A DNA stretch of 20,544 nt from CAYRJA01 sp964424455 (GCA_964424455.1 CAYRJA010000052.1:1-20544); one strand, 5' to 3'. Positions 7,117 through 15,778 are shown, counted from the first letter of the stretch. Made by a program: numbers and translations. Notes: generated by a model from the sequence alone, not told the origin.

Positions 7117-7653
7117 TTAATCCTCTCTCTTAAATCCTATGGGCTTGCGTTTAGGTGATTCTACCTGTTTGTTTTGTTCGTTCTGCAAGTCAGGATATGC
7201 TAACAGCAGTTCAATAACTTCGTTGATATTTTCCAACTTCTTGTTAAATTTTGATTCCAACTCGTCAATCCGCTGCTGTAACAATTCAAAATTATTCTGA
7301 TATTGTTTCAGCAGTATAAAAGCGTCCACAATGGCAATACTTGCTTTTACAGCCGTGTCACTTCTCAACACGGCAGAAAGCATGGTAACACCATGCTCGG
7401 TAAAAGCATATGGAAGTTTTCGCGTTCCTCCTCTTTTTTCAATTTTTGATATCACAATTTGTGACATCAAAACCAGAAATTCATTCTTATTAAGCTGGAA
7501 CATATAACGGGAAGGAAATCTTTTAATATTCCGCTTGACCGCTTGCACTAAAACCCTTGTTTCCACTCCATATAATTCTGCCAGATGAAAATCAAGCATT
7601 ACTTTATTTCCTCTGATTTCAAAAATCTTTTTCTGAATGATTTGGAGTTCCAT
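7117..7653 (-). CDS. ORF6N domain-containing protein
   Basis: The 178-aa protein begins with an ORF6N domain (about residues 5-95). Recognisable parts are IRGNKVMLDFHLAELYGV, then AVKRNIKRFP..YMFQL and the TEHGVTMLSAVL segment near 105-115. ORF6N is a DNA-binding domain related to KilA-N and Bro-N, found in phage antirepressors and in many stand-alone bacterial genes. A charged helical stretch at about 127-165 is likely a coiled coil, and the tail is Lys/Arg-rich. The gene stands alone, opposite in strand to its neighbours, and sits between two direct copies of a 49-nt hairpin repeat. This suggests it moves or is exchanged as a cassette. No phage genes are nearby, and I cannot name a target. 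Confidence 0.8.
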   Translation of the reverse strand: MELQIIQKKIFEIRGNKVMLDFHLAELYGVETRVLVQAVKRNIKRFPSRYMFQLNKNEFLVLMSQIVISKIEKRGGTRKLPYAFTEHGVTMLSAVLRSDTAVKASIAIVDAFILLKQYQNNFELLQQRIDELESKFNKKLENINEVIELLLAYPDLQNEQNKQVESPKRKPIGFKRED

Positions 7654-8065
7654 GTTAAGGAGATTTTTTTCTTGAGCTTTAATTCAGATTAGTACTGCGT
7701 GAAGTTTATCTAAAAAATTTATGTAATCCGAAAAGGTTAGCTTCTGTCAAATATAGAGGTTCATGCTATTTTAACAAGCGCTTTCTATTTGTCATGAATT
7801 GTTGTGAATTATTTGGTCTTTGGTTCGAATCTTTTGGAGGAGTAAGTTTTCGTCCTCGTCGAGTACTCCGCAGGAGACCCGTCGGTATTAAATGCTTGAT
7901 TCCTCTCCTGCAAACTCCTTTATATTCATTCTCACTACTTTATACTTAATCTTACAAAAAATGAAGATTTTTTTAGAAAAAGTGTAACCATCAAATAATT
8001 TGAAAGTAGAAGCCCTCAAACATCGCCGAAACACACAGTTTCAAACCTAAAACTAACAAAGTTTT
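7654..8065. other. Non-coding stretch containing repeat copy 2
   Basis: Apart from the hairpin repeat at 7851-7899 I see no gene here. The rest is AT-rich, with no plausible reading frame and no recognised RNA. Confidence 0.5.
7851..7899 (+). repeat. Hairpin repeat, copy 2 (right of ORF6N gene)
   Basis: The 49-nt copy matches copy 1 at 7026-7074 except for eight substitutions. On the minus strand it folds around CTCC-TGC-GGAG, with flanking CGGG and CTCG. Several differences from copy 1 keep the hairpin able to form, which suggests the structure matters. Confidence 0.75.
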
Positions 8066-8157
8066 AACCGCCCGACTCTTCCGCACCGCTTGCAGTTTTG
8101 GTGTTTTGCTGCAGCAACGCGATTGAATCCAAGAGATTTCAAAGAAGAAGGGCGGTT
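8066..8157 (+). other. Structured element with terminator-like outer stem; possible small RNA
   Basis: AACCGCCC (8066-8073) is complementary to GGGCGGTT (8150-8157), which runs into a T-rich tail (TTTTTTATTTTT). Inside, CTCTT (8076-8080) can pair with AAGAG (8131-8135). TTGCTGCAGCAA (8106-8117) is a perfect 12-nt palindrome. Nested pairing ending in a T-run would suit a small RNA of about 95 nt with its own terminator. No known RNA family is recognised. Confidence 0.3.
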
Positions 8158-8202
8158 TTTTATTTTTATTATTTTATCCCAACTCAAACAGCAGTCTTTT
8201 GT

Positions 8203-8210
8203 TACATTTG
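8203..8210 (+). promoter_or_regulatory. -7 promoter element of tRNA-Leu
   Basis: TACATTTG matches TAnnTTTG and ends 11 nt before the mature tRNA 5' end at 8222. Confidence 0.55.
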
Positions 8211-8221
8211 CACCCCTTTCT

Positions 8222-8302
8222 GCGGATGTGGCGTAATGGCAGCCGCGCCAGACTTAGGATCTGGTGCCGAGAGGCGTGGGGGTTCGAGTCCCTCCATCCG
8301 CA
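8222..8302 (+). tRNA. tRNA-Leu (anticodon UAG)
   Basis: The acceptor stem pairs 8222-8228 (GCGGATG) with 8295-8301 (CATCCGC), and the discriminator is A8302. The anticodon stem CCAGA/TCTGG (8248-8252, 8260-8264) encloses the loop CTTAGGA with anticodon TAG at 8255-8257, which reads CUA/CUN Leu codons. The long variable arm (TGCCGAGAGGCG region) makes it type II, as expected for Leu. The T arm is 8278-8294 with loop TTCGAGT. The 3' CCA is not encoded. Confidence 0.96.
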
Positions 8303-8320
8303 CAGTTGAAAACAATAAAT

Positions 8321-8349
8321 GGCATTGTAGTTTTTACAATGCCTGTTTT
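8321..8349 (+). terminator. Rho-independent terminator after tRNA-Leu
   Basis: The nine-bp stem GGCATTGTA (8321-8329) / TACAATGCC (8335-8343) has a five-base loop and is followed by TGTTTT. It lies 19 nt after the tRNA and 30 nt before tig. Confidence 0.75.
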
Positions 8350-8378
8350 CAAATTAATCAATTAATAAAACCAACACC

Positions 8379-9734
8379 GTGAATATTACTACTGAAAATC
8401 TCAGTGATCTGCATCTTAAAGTAAAAATAAATCTGGAGCCAAACGATTATCTTCCGAAAGTGGAAGAATCTATCCGGTCATTGAGCAAAAAGATTTCTTT
8501 ACCCGGTTTCCGCCCGGGAAAAGTTCCTGTTAGCATGACCAAAAAAATGCATGGCAACGAACTGCTTGCGGAAGAATTGAATAAAATCGTTGGTGATTCT
8601 ATTGATAACTATATTAAAGAAAATAAGCTGAACATTTTCGGTCAGCCGATTCCATCTGAAACCGAAGAGAAGCAGTCTATAAATATCAATGAGCCAAGTC
8701 CTTTACACTTTAATTTTGAAATGGGATTGATTCCTTCATTTGAAATTGCAGACATGAAGAAGGAAAAGGAATTCGCTCTTTACGATATTAAATTAGAAGA
8801 AAAGAATGTTGGTGAGGAGATTGAAAAATTCCGCGTGCGGTTTGGCACTACTTCAGAAACGGATACAATCGGTGCAGATGATGTACTGGATGCCACTTTC
8901 TCAGAATTGAACAGTGAAGGGAATGTAAAAGAAGGAGGCGTTGATAGCACTACCCGTATCTCCATCACTTCCATTGCTGATAAAAACATCGCTGATAAAA
9001 TGCTCACTATGAAAAAAGGTGAGCATATTGATTTTAATATCAACGACACTTTTGGTAATAATCACGAACTGATTGTACACAATATCCTGAAAGTGGACCA
9101 TCATACGGCTGACGAGATGGGTACTCAGTTCAGAATGACTATCAATAGTATTCACCATGTAGAAAAGGCAGTCGTGAATCAGGAACTGTTTGATAGAGTT
9201 TTTGGTGAAGGAAAAATAAAGTCAGAAGATGAAATGCGGGCTAAAATCAGCGAAGAAATGAAACAGCAATACGCACGTATGGCTGAACAGCGGCTGACTT
9301 ACGACCTGATGGAAGCTGTGATTGAGAAAACAAAAATTGACTTACCGGTTGATTTTCTGAAAAAGTGGATTGTAGCCAGCAATAATAAACCAGTAACTTT
9401 TGAGCAGATAGAAAAAGAATTTGATGCAATTACCCGTCAGGTAAAGTGGGATTTAATCACAGAAAAACTCGTCAAGGACAACAATATTGAAATAACCCCA
9501 GAAGAATTGAGGAAATTCGTAGCTGAAGAATTTGCCGGACATTATTTTGGCGGTCAGATTACCGAAGAAATGGAGAAATCGTTACAGAATATCACCAACA
9601 TGATACTGGATAATGAAAAGAACAGAAAAGACTATATCAACAGGTTACTGGAGAAAAAGATTTTTGAGGTACTGAAGAAAAATGCGAACATTGCCGGCAA
9701 AGAAATTTCTTTACACGATTACACTCACGCTTAA
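8379..9734 (+). CDS. tig: Trigger factor, ribosome-associated chaperone
   Basis: The 451-aa protein has the trigger factor signature GFRPGKVP at 43-50, the loop that docks on ribosomal protein uL23 at the exit tunnel. The N-terminal ribosome-binding domain (about 1-110) is followed by a region where the FKBP-type PPIase domain lies. Here it is short and poorly conserved, which is common in Bacteroidota. A long charged helical C-terminal domain forms the substrate cradle. The start is GTG at 8379, just after the tRNA terminator. The length is close to the usual 430-450 residues. clpP follows after 9 nt and then clpX, the classic tig-clpP-clpX order that links nascent-chain folding to proteolysis. 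Confidence 0.93.
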   Translation: MNITTENLSDLHLKVKINLEPNDYLPKVEESIRSLSKKISLPGFRPGKVPVSMTKKMHGNELLAEELNKIVGDSIDNYIKENKLNIFGQPIPSETEEKQSININEPSPLHFNFEMGLIPSFEIADMKKEKEFALYDIKLEEKNVGEEIEKFRVRFGTTSETDTIGADDVLDATFSELNSEGNVKEGGVDSTTRISITSIADKNIADKMLTMKKGEHIDFNINDTFGNNHELIVHNILKVDHHTADEMGTQFRMTINSIHHVEKAVVNQELFDRVFGEGKIKSEDEMRAKISEEMKQQYARMAEQRLTYDLMEAVIEKTKIDLPVDFLKKWIVASNNKPVTFEQIEKEFDAITRQVKWDLITEKLVKDNNIEITPEELRKFVAEEFAGHYFGGQITEEMEKSLQNITNMILDNEKNRKDYINRLLEKKIFEVLKKNANIAGKEISLHDYTHA

Positions 9735-9743
9735 AAATAAATT

Positions 9744-10424
9744 ATGAACTTTAAGAGCGAATTTAAAAAATATGCTACTCAGCATCGCAGAATGAGCAGT
9801 ATGCACTTGGATAAATATATTGCCGACAATGTAACAGCGCTCACACCTTATATTATTGAAGAGCGTCCGATGAATGTAGCTTCTATGGATGTATTCTCCC
9901 GTCTGATGATGGATCGTATCATTTTCCTCGGCGACCCTATTGATGATTATGTTGCAAATGTGATTCAGGCACAGTTGCTCTTTTTGGAATCTGCCGATGC
10001 AAAGCGGGATATCCAGATTTACCTGAACAGCCCGGGTGGTTCGGTTTATGCCGGACTGGGTATTTATGACACCATGCAGTACATTAATCCGGATGTGGCT
10101 ACAATTTGTACAGGCATGGCTGCTTCAATGGCTGCTGTTTTACTATGTGCAGGACAGAAAGGAAAACGCACGGCGCTTCCTCATTCGCGCGTAATGATTC
10201 ACCAGCCAATGGGCGGAGCCGAAGGACAGGCAAGCGACATCGAAATCACTGCCCGTGAAATCGGTAAGCTGAAAAAGGAATTGTACGATATTATTGCTAA
10301 CCATAGTGGACAGCCTTTTAAAAGAGTAGAAAAAGACAGCGATCGGGATTACTGGATGATGGCGCAGGAAGCCAAAGAATACGGTATGATTGACGAGGTC
10401 TTATTAAAGAAAAAAGCCGAATAA
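9744..10424 (+). CDS. clpP: ATP-dependent Clp protease proteolytic subunit
   Basis: The 226-aa serine peptidase has the full triad by motif: Ser128 in GMAASMA, His153 in MIHQPMGG and Asp202 in SDRDYWM. LNSPGGSVYAG at 94-104 forms the oxyanion and substrate-binding strand. The first 40 or so residues are longer than the mature ClpP N-terminus and probably include a propeptide removed by self-cleavage, ahead of the conserved segment at residues 40-65. It assembles as a double heptamer and works with ClpX, encoded 98 nt downstream. It lies 9 nt after tig. Confidence 0.96.
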   Translation: MNFKSEFKKYATQHRRMSSMHLDKYIADNVTALTPYIIEERPMNVASMDVFSRLMMDRIIFLGDPIDDYVANVIQAQLLFLESADAKRDIQIYLNSPGGSVYAGLGIYDTMQYINPDVATICTGMAASMAAVLLCAGQKGKRTALPHSRVMIHQPMGGAEGQASDIEITAREIGKLKKELYDIIANHSGQPFKRVEKDSDRDYWMMAQEAKEYGMIDEVLLKKKAE

Positions 10425-10445
10425 GTTCATTTAAAAAAAATGAAC
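10425..10445 (+). other. Short inverted repeat between clpP and clpX
   Basis: GTTCATTT (10425-10432) and AAATGAAC (10438-10445) form an eight-bp AT-rich stem with an A-only loop directly after the clpP stop. It could attenuate transcription or protect the 3' end, but there is no proper T-run, so it is a weak terminator at best. Confidence 0.3.
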
Positions 10446-10522
10446 GAAATTTGTTTTGTAATAGAGTAATAAATTCTTAACAAGTTTATTGCATCCGAGT
10501 CTGTTAACATAAAATTCTCTGT

Positions 10523-11752
10523 ATGAAAAAACCACAGCGATGCTCTTTCTGCGGAAAGGGAAAAGAAGAAACGCTAATTTTAATTTCAGGAATTGATGCC
10601 TACATCTGCGAAGCTTGTGTCGTGCAGGCACAACATATTATAGAAGAGGAAAATCTGACACGCAAGAAAAAATTTGTTACAGCGCCTCCACGCTTTTCCA
10701 CTCCAAAAGAAATCAAATCATTCTTAGACGAATATGTGATTGGACAGGATGAAGCGAAAAAAGTTTTGTCTGTAGCCGTTTACAATCATTACAAGCGGTT
10801 AAACCACCAGATAAAAGATGATGTGGAGATTGAAAAATCAAACATCATTATGTGCGGAGAAACTGGAACAGGAAAAACATTATTGGCACGCACGATAGCA
10901 CGGTTCCTGAATGTTCCGTTTGCTATTGTAGATGCAACGGTATTTACAGAGGCAGGTTATGTGGGAGAAGATGTAGAAAGTATTCTTACCCGTCTGTTAC
11001 AGGCATGTGACTACGATGTTCAGGCGGCTGAGAAAGGGATTATTTATATTGATGAAATTGATAAGATTGCTCGTAAGACAGATAACCCATCTATTACGCG
11101 CGATGTATCAGGTGAAGGCGTGCAGCAGGGCTTATTGAAACTGTTAGAAGGAACAGAAGTGCTGGTACCACCACACGGCGGAAGAAAGCATCCTGAACAG
11201 AAAATGGTAACTGTAAAGACCCACAACATTTTGTTTATCTGTGGCGGTGCATTTGAAGGATTAGATAAAGTAATTGCCCGCAGAACGCAAACACAGGTCA
11301 TTGGCTTCAAATCTGAACAGACCTCAGACCAATACGACAAAAATAATTTGCTCCGCTACGTTAATCCACAGGATATAAAACACTATGGACTTATTCCTGA
11401 ATTGGTTGGACGATTGCCGGTTGTAACTTACTTAGATTCTCTCGACCGGAATGCGCTCAGCCGTATATTAACAGAGCCGAAGAATGCGCTGGTTAAACAA
11501 TATAAACGACTGTTTGAAATTGAAGAGGTGAAACTCTCCTTCGACAATGAAGCTATTGATTATATCGTTGACAAAGCTATGGAGTACAAACTCGGCGCAC
11601 GCGGACTTCGCTCAATTTGCGAAGCAATTATGACCGACATAATGTTCAATCTGCCGTCTGAGAAAAATACAAAGACATTTACTGTAACACGCGAACTGGC
11701 TGAAAGCAAGTTGAACCAATCTAAATTCAGACATCAACTGAAAGTGGCATAG
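10523..11752 (+). CDS. clpX: ATP-dependent Clp protease ATP-binding subunit ClpX
   Basis: The 409-aa AAA+ unfoldase begins with the ClpX zinc-binding domain (Cys7, Cys10, Cys29, Cys32). The Walker A motif GETGTGKT is at 112-119 and Walker B IIYIDEID at 173-180. Pore loops GYVG (145-148) and RKH (221-223) are intact, as is the IGF loop (260-262) that docks on ClpP. GARGLRSI near the C-terminus is the sensor 2 region. It recognises tagged or specific substrates, unfolds them and feeds them to ClpP. The 98-nt gap after clpP may hold its own promoter, but I see no clear -7 element there. A strong terminator follows at 11832. Confidence 0.97.
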   Translation: MKKPQRCSFCGKGKEETLILISGIDAYICEACVVQAQHIIEEENLTRKKKFVTAPPRFSTPKEIKSFLDEYVIGQDEAKKVLSVAVYNHYKRLNHQIKDDVEIEKSNIIMCGETGTGKTLLARTIARFLNVPFAIVDATVFTEAGYVGEDVESILTRLLQACDYDVQAAEKGIIYIDEIDKIARKTDNPSITRDVSGEGVQQGLLKLLEGTEVLVPPHGGRKHPEQKMVTVKTHNILFICGGAFEGLDKVIARRTQTQVIGFKSEQTSDQYDKNNLLRYVNPQDIKHYGLIPELVGRLPVVTYLDSLDRNALSRILTEPKNALVKQYKRLFEIEEVKLSFDNEAIDYIVDKAMEYKLGARGLRSICEAIMTDIMFNLPSEKNTKTFTVTRELAESKLNQSKFRHQLKVA

Positions 11753-11831
11753 TTTCATAGAGTGATTATCTATTTAATATGAGCTAAGCATAAAAATCAG
11801 TATCGTAAAAAAGTTCAGACTATAAAAGCAG

Positions 11832-11868
11832 AAACCGCCGGAATTAGATAATCTAATTCCGGCGGTTT
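11832..11868. terminator. Bidirectional terminator between clpX and gcvP
   Basis: Two perfect 18-nt arms (11832-11849 and 11851-11868) are separated by one base. The GC-rich outer part (CCGCCGG/CCGGCGG) is flanked by an A-run on the left and a T-run on the right, so it can stop transcription from both convergent genes. Confidence 0.9.
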
Positions 11869-11929
11869 TTATTTAGCTGTTACAGTATTAAATCTTATAC
11901 TGAAATCAATGAGAATATCCGTTTTGCAA

Positions 11930-14815
11930 TTATCCTACTAATTCCTCTACATAGCTCTCAACCGGTGGGCATGAGCAAATCAGATTTCTGTCTCCTGCTG
12001 TATTATTTACTCGTGCAACAGATGGCCAAAATTTGTTTTTCATTACAAAGTGAAGTGGAAATGCTGCTTTAGTGCGACTATAAGAATGTTTCCAATCGTC
12101 GCTTACCACTTCCTCAGCAGTGTGGGGTGCATTATGCAATACATTATCCTCTTTATCTGCAATGCCGTCTATCACTTCTTGTATCTCATGCCTTATAGAA
12201 ATCATAGCAGCACAGAAACGGTCGAGTTCTGCTTTGTCTTCGCTCTCCGTCGGCTCAATCATCATGGTTCCGGGAACTGGAAATGAAATAGTGGGTGCGT
12301 GAAAACCGTAATCCATTAACCGCTTTGCCAAATCTTCTACTTCTATACCATACTTTTTAAACTCCCGCATATCCACAATCATTTCATGAGCACAGCGTCC
12401 GTTTTTCCCACGATATAATATCGGATAATGCTTTTCTAATTTACTCATGATGTAATTAGCATTCAGAATAGCATACTTCGTAGCATCAGTACAACCCTCT
12501 CCTCCTAACATTTTAATATAACTGTATGAAATCATCAGAATGCTTGCGCTTCCCCACGGTGCCGCAGAAATAGCAGGAATTGCTTTTTTCCCTCCTGTCT
12601 TTACTACAGAATGTCCAGGAAGGTAAGGTACTAATTTCTTTGTAACGCAAATTGGTCCTACACCCGGACCGCCGCCGCCATGTGGTATGGCAAATGTCTT
12701 ATGCAGATTGATATGATTAACATCTGCTCCTATCACTGCCGGAGAAGTTAATCCTACCTGTGCATTCATATTAGCGCCATCCATATAAACCAATCCTCCG
12801 TTTGCATGAATAATTTCACAAACTTCTTTAATGCTCTCTTCAAATACTCCATGAGTGGAAGGGTAAGTAACCATCAGTGCAGCAAGAGATGCTTTGTTTA
12901 CTTCAGCATGATGTTTCAAATCTTGTAAATCAATGTTGCCATTACTGTCGCACTTCGTTACTATCACTTTCATTCCTGCCATTACAGCGCTTGCCGGATT
13001 TGTACCGTGTGCTGACGAAGGAATCAATACCACATTCCTGTGACCTTGCTTATGATCGCGGTGATATGCCATGATAACCATCAGTCCGGCATATTCTCCC
13101 TGAGCGCCACTATTGGGTTGCAGCGAACACGCATCAAAACCTGTAATAGTACAGAGTTGTGCTTCCAGTTCTTTTATAATTTGTAAACTTCCTTTTGCCT
13201 GATTAAGCGGAACAAATGGATGAATAGAAGAAAACTCGCTCCAACTGAGCGGCATCATTTCGGTAGCTGCATTCAGTTTCATTGTACAGGAACCCAACGA
13301 AATCATGGAAGTGTTCAAAGCAAGATCTTTGTTCTCCAACTCTTTAATATAGCGCATCATTTGTGTTTCAGAATGATAGCGGTTGAAAACAGGATGAGTA
13401 AGATATTGAGAAGTTCTACTGAGTGATGATTGTATGTTTACTTGTTTTGTATCTGAAGCAGATGGTAAGCCAGCGCCTATTGCTTTAGCAAATACAGAAA
13501 CAATATCTGTTACATCATTTTCAGAAACTGTTTCATCCAATGAAATGCCTATATGTTCCTTATCAATATAACGGAAATTGATTCCATTCTGCAAAGCCAA
13601 TTTATTCACCTTCGTAAATGTTTCCGCAGGATGATTTCCTACATGAACACAAAGGGTATCAAAGAAGTATCTGTTTAGTTGTTTATATCCCAACACTTCT
13701 AACCTAAGTGACAGTTGCTGTGCAAGCTGATGAATCTCCGATGCAATACTTTTTAATCCAGCTGGTCCATGATATACGGCATACATGGCTGCCATATTAG
13801 CAAGCAGCGCTTGTGCAGTGCAGATGTTTGAAGTGGCTTTCTCTCGACGAATATGCTGTTCGCGTGTTTGTAAAGCCATGCGGTAAGCTGTGTTTCCTTT
13901 TGCGTCCACCGATACTCCGATAATACGACCCGGCATCAACCGTTTGAATTCATCTTTCGCTGCAAAGAACGCTGCATGAGGGCCTCCAAAACCAAGCGGT
14001 ACTCCAAACCGTTGTGCTGAACCCACCGCTATGTCCGCACCTAATTCTCCGGGAGAGGTTAATAAAGTGAGAGCAAGTAAGTCACAGGCAAATACAACTT
14101 TCACATTATTATCATGTGCTTGTCTGATAAGTTCTGTATAATCATTCACTGAGCCATTCACATCAGGATACTGTAATAATATTCCGAAGACATTTTCGGA
14201 GAATGAGAATTTGCTTTCGTCTGTTACTTCAATTACAAAACCGAGTGGTGTTGCACGGGTTTTCAGAATATCAATTGTTTGCGGCAGGCATTTATCCGAA
14301 ACAAGAAAGGTGTTCTTATGTTCCGCATGGTTCCCAAGTGAATGATAAATCATTGTCATGGCTTCAGCAGCAGCAGTACCTTCGTCTAAAAGAGAAGCAT
14401 TCGCTACTTCCATTCCGGTTAAATCCAAAACCATCGTTTGGAAGTTTAACAATGATTCCAGCCGCCCCTGCGAAATCTCTGCCTGATAAGGAGTGTACTG
14501 GGTGTACCATCCGGGGTTTTCAAATATATTTCTCAGAATAACAGATGGTGTAATTGTATTGTAATATCCCATACCGATATAGGAACGGAACACTTTGTTC
14601 TTCGCAGCAATTTCTTTCATCATTTTCAAAAATTCAAACTCGCTCATTCCTTCAGGAAGATTAAGCGGCTGTTTCATTCTGATGGCAGAAGGCACTGTTT
14701 CATTAATCAGGGTATCAATAGAATCTACACCTATGGCATTGAGCATTTCCTTAGTGTCTCCGGCATTAGGCCCGATGTGTCTTTTAGCAAAGGAATTATG
14801 ACTGAAATCTGACAT
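11930..14815 (-). CDS. gcvP: Glycine dehydrogenase (decarboxylating), P-protein of the glycine cleavage system
   Basis: This PLP enzyme removes CO2 from glycine and passes the aminomethyl group to the lipoyl H-protein. The PLP lysine is Lys706 in NLHKTFAIPHGGGGPGVGP. The N-terminus has the family's RHIGP motif. The length of 961 aa matches single-chain GcvP, with both halves of the fold in one protein. I take the ATG at 14815 (MSDFSHN) as the start. The frame extends to a TTG at 14842, but that TTG lies inside a consensus -7 element (14840-14847), so it would be at or upstream of the transcription start. No gcvT or gcvH is in view. Confidence 0.96.
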   Translation of the reverse strand: MSDFSHNSFAKRHIGPNAGDTKEMLNAIGVDSIDTLINETVPSAIRMKQPLNLPEGMSEFEFLKMMKEIAAKNKVFRSYIGMGYYNTITPSVILRNIFENPGWYTQYTPYQAEISQGRLESLLNFQTMVLDLTGMEVANASLLDEGTAAAEAMTMIYHSLGNHAEHKNTFLVSDKCLPQTIDILKTRATPLGFVIEVTDESKFSFSENVFGILLQYPDVNGSVNDYTELIRQAHDNNVKVVFACDLLALTLLTSPGELGADIAVGSAQRFGVPLGFGGPHAAFFAAKDEFKRLMPGRIIGVSVDAKGNTAYRMALQTREQHIRREKATSNICTAQALLANMAAMYAVYHGPAGLKSIASEIHQLAQQLSLRLEVLGYKQLNRYFFDTLCVHVGNHPAETFTKVNKLALQNGINFRYIDKEHIGISLDETVSENDVTDIVSVFAKAIGAGLPSASDTKQVNIQSSLSRTSQYLTHPVFNRYHSETQMMRYIKELENKDLALNTSMISLGSCTMKLNAATEMMPLSWSEFSSIHPFVPLNQAKGSLQIIKELEAQLCTITGFDACSLQPNSGAQGEYAGLMVIMAYHRDHKQGHRNVVLIPSSAHGTNPASAVMAGMKVIVTKCDSNGNIDLQDLKHHAEVNKASLAALMVTYPSTHGVFEESIKEVCEIIHANGGLVYMDGANMNAQVGLTSPAVIGADVNHINLHKTFAIPHGGGGPGVGPICVTKKLVPYLPGHSVVKTGGKKAIPAISAAPWGSASILMISYSYIKMLGGEGCTDATKYAILNANYIMSKLEKHYPILYRGKNGRCAHEMIVDMREFKKYGIEVEDLAKRLMDYGFHAPTISFPVPGTMMIEPTESEDKAELDRFCAAMISIRHEIQEVIDGIADKEDNVLHNAPHTAEEVVSDDWKHSYSRTKAAFPLHFVMKNKFWPSVARVNNTAGDRNLICSCPPVESYVEELVG

Positions 14816-14839
14816 AAAATAGTTTTTTAAAAAGAGCCG

Positions 14840-14847
14840 CAAATGTA
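14840..14847 (-). promoter_or_regulatory. -7 promoter element of gcvP
   Basis: The minus strand reads TACATTTG, a match to TAnnTTTG, ending 24 nt before the ATG at 14815. It decides the gcvP start, because the in-frame TTG upstream falls inside it. Confidence 0.6.
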
Positions 14848-15000
14848 GGTATGAAATAGAATAATATCAGGCAAAAAAAGAGTTACGAAGGGAGTTTAGG
14901 AATTAATTATTAACTTCGTGCATACAAAAAGGAGGGATATGGAAACAATAATTATATTTCATATCTTTCACCGGAATATTATTACAATAAATGTTTTTCT

Positions 15001-15567
15001 ATGAATAAAGACTACTACAAAATTTTGGATATTCCTCATAATGCAAGTGTCGCGGAAATAAAATCTGCTTTTCGCAAAAAGGTGAAAGAATATCATCCTG
15101 AACTCAATTCTTCTTCTGGTGCAGAGGATAACTTTATTTTGGTGAATGAAGCTTATGATATTCTGATTCATCCAAAGACAAGAGATATACACGAAGCTAC
15201 ACTCACTAATTTTTTCGATCCAATGAAAAACCCTTCGTATTTGCATTGGATAAATGTAGCAAGGGAACGCTCTTTGATTCATTTGCGGCTTCCTTACAAA
15301 GAGTTTACGCGTACTCAATTTTATCAAACGACAAGTACACTCCCATACCTTCTTTTTGTAATTGAATTTATAGTAGGAATATGTTTGCTTGCTTTCTCTC
15401 TGTTTACGCTTTGGTACGCAGATGATAACCGAATACTCAGTGTTGTATTGTTTATTGCCAGTCTTCCTATTGCCATTTTCCTTCTGGTTCAGGCAGCAGC
15501 GGGATTTTCTTCCATGAGTAAATTCAAAAGTGCGGAAAGAAAAAAAACAAGAACAAAGACAGTATAG
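15001..15567 (+). CDS. J-domain protein with two membrane spans
   Basis: The 188-aa protein starts with a J-domain (about 4-66): DYYKILDIPHNASVAEIKSAFRKK in outline, then HPE at 32-34 and VNEAYDIL. The invariant HPD tripeptide is HPE here, so stimulation of a DnaK partner may be altered. Two hydrophobic spans (about 116-138 and 146-168) and a Lys/Arg-rich tail follow, which makes it a membrane-anchored type III J-protein with no G/F or zinc region. It is transcribed away from gcvP. A TATCTTTC near 14961, one mismatch from the -7 consensus, may be its promoter. The client is unknown. Confidence 0.8.
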   Translation: MNKDYYKILDIPHNASVAEIKSAFRKKVKEYHPELNSSSGAEDNFILVNEAYDILIHPKTRDIHEATLTNFFDPMKNPSYLHWINVARERSLIHLRLPYKEFTRTQFYQTTSTLPYLLFVIEFIVGICLLAFSLFTLWYADDNRILSVVLFIASLPIAIFLLVQAAAGFSSMSKFKSAERKKTRTKTV

Positions 15568-15759
15568 CCGAATATAGTCTGACACTGAATAGTACAAGAC
15601 AGATTACTCATTTTCTCCTTTTTGAACAGAGTTCAGAACTGCAACTTTTATAAAAGGTTATGTGCTGTCGCAGGAATGGTAATCAGATAAAAAAAGTTTA
15701 TCCGGCAATTTGTCATACGGTTTTAAAAATGTGTAATTCTTTACCCATTCATTTAGTTT

Positions 15760-15767
15760 TATCTTTG
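15760..15767 (+). promoter_or_regulatory. -7 promoter element of the secreted protein gene
   Basis: TATCTTTG fits TAnnTTTG and ends 11 nt before the GTG at 15779. It supports that GTG as the start and implies a near-leaderless message. Confidence 0.5.
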
Positions 15768-15778
15768 CTTTATACATC

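Noticed and set aside
7117..7653. Prophage remnant or toxin-antitoxin locus around the ORF6N gene
   Set aside because: No second small gene, integrase or phage structural gene is nearby. A lone ORF6N gene with flanking repeats does not justify either label.
8106..8117. Palindrome TTGCTGCAGCAA as an operator
   Set aside because: It is a single copy inside a larger structured element and sits about 90 nt before the tRNA promoter. RNA pairing explains it at least as well.
8098..8382. Plus-strand open frame of 94 aa covering the tRNA
   Set aside because: It runs through the whole tRNA-Leu gene and the terminator after it, and its composition is not protein-like.
14968..15597. Minus-strand open frame of 209 aa
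   Set aside because: It is antisense to the J-domain gene, has an unusual Arg/Cys/Phe-rich composition and lacks any domain pattern.
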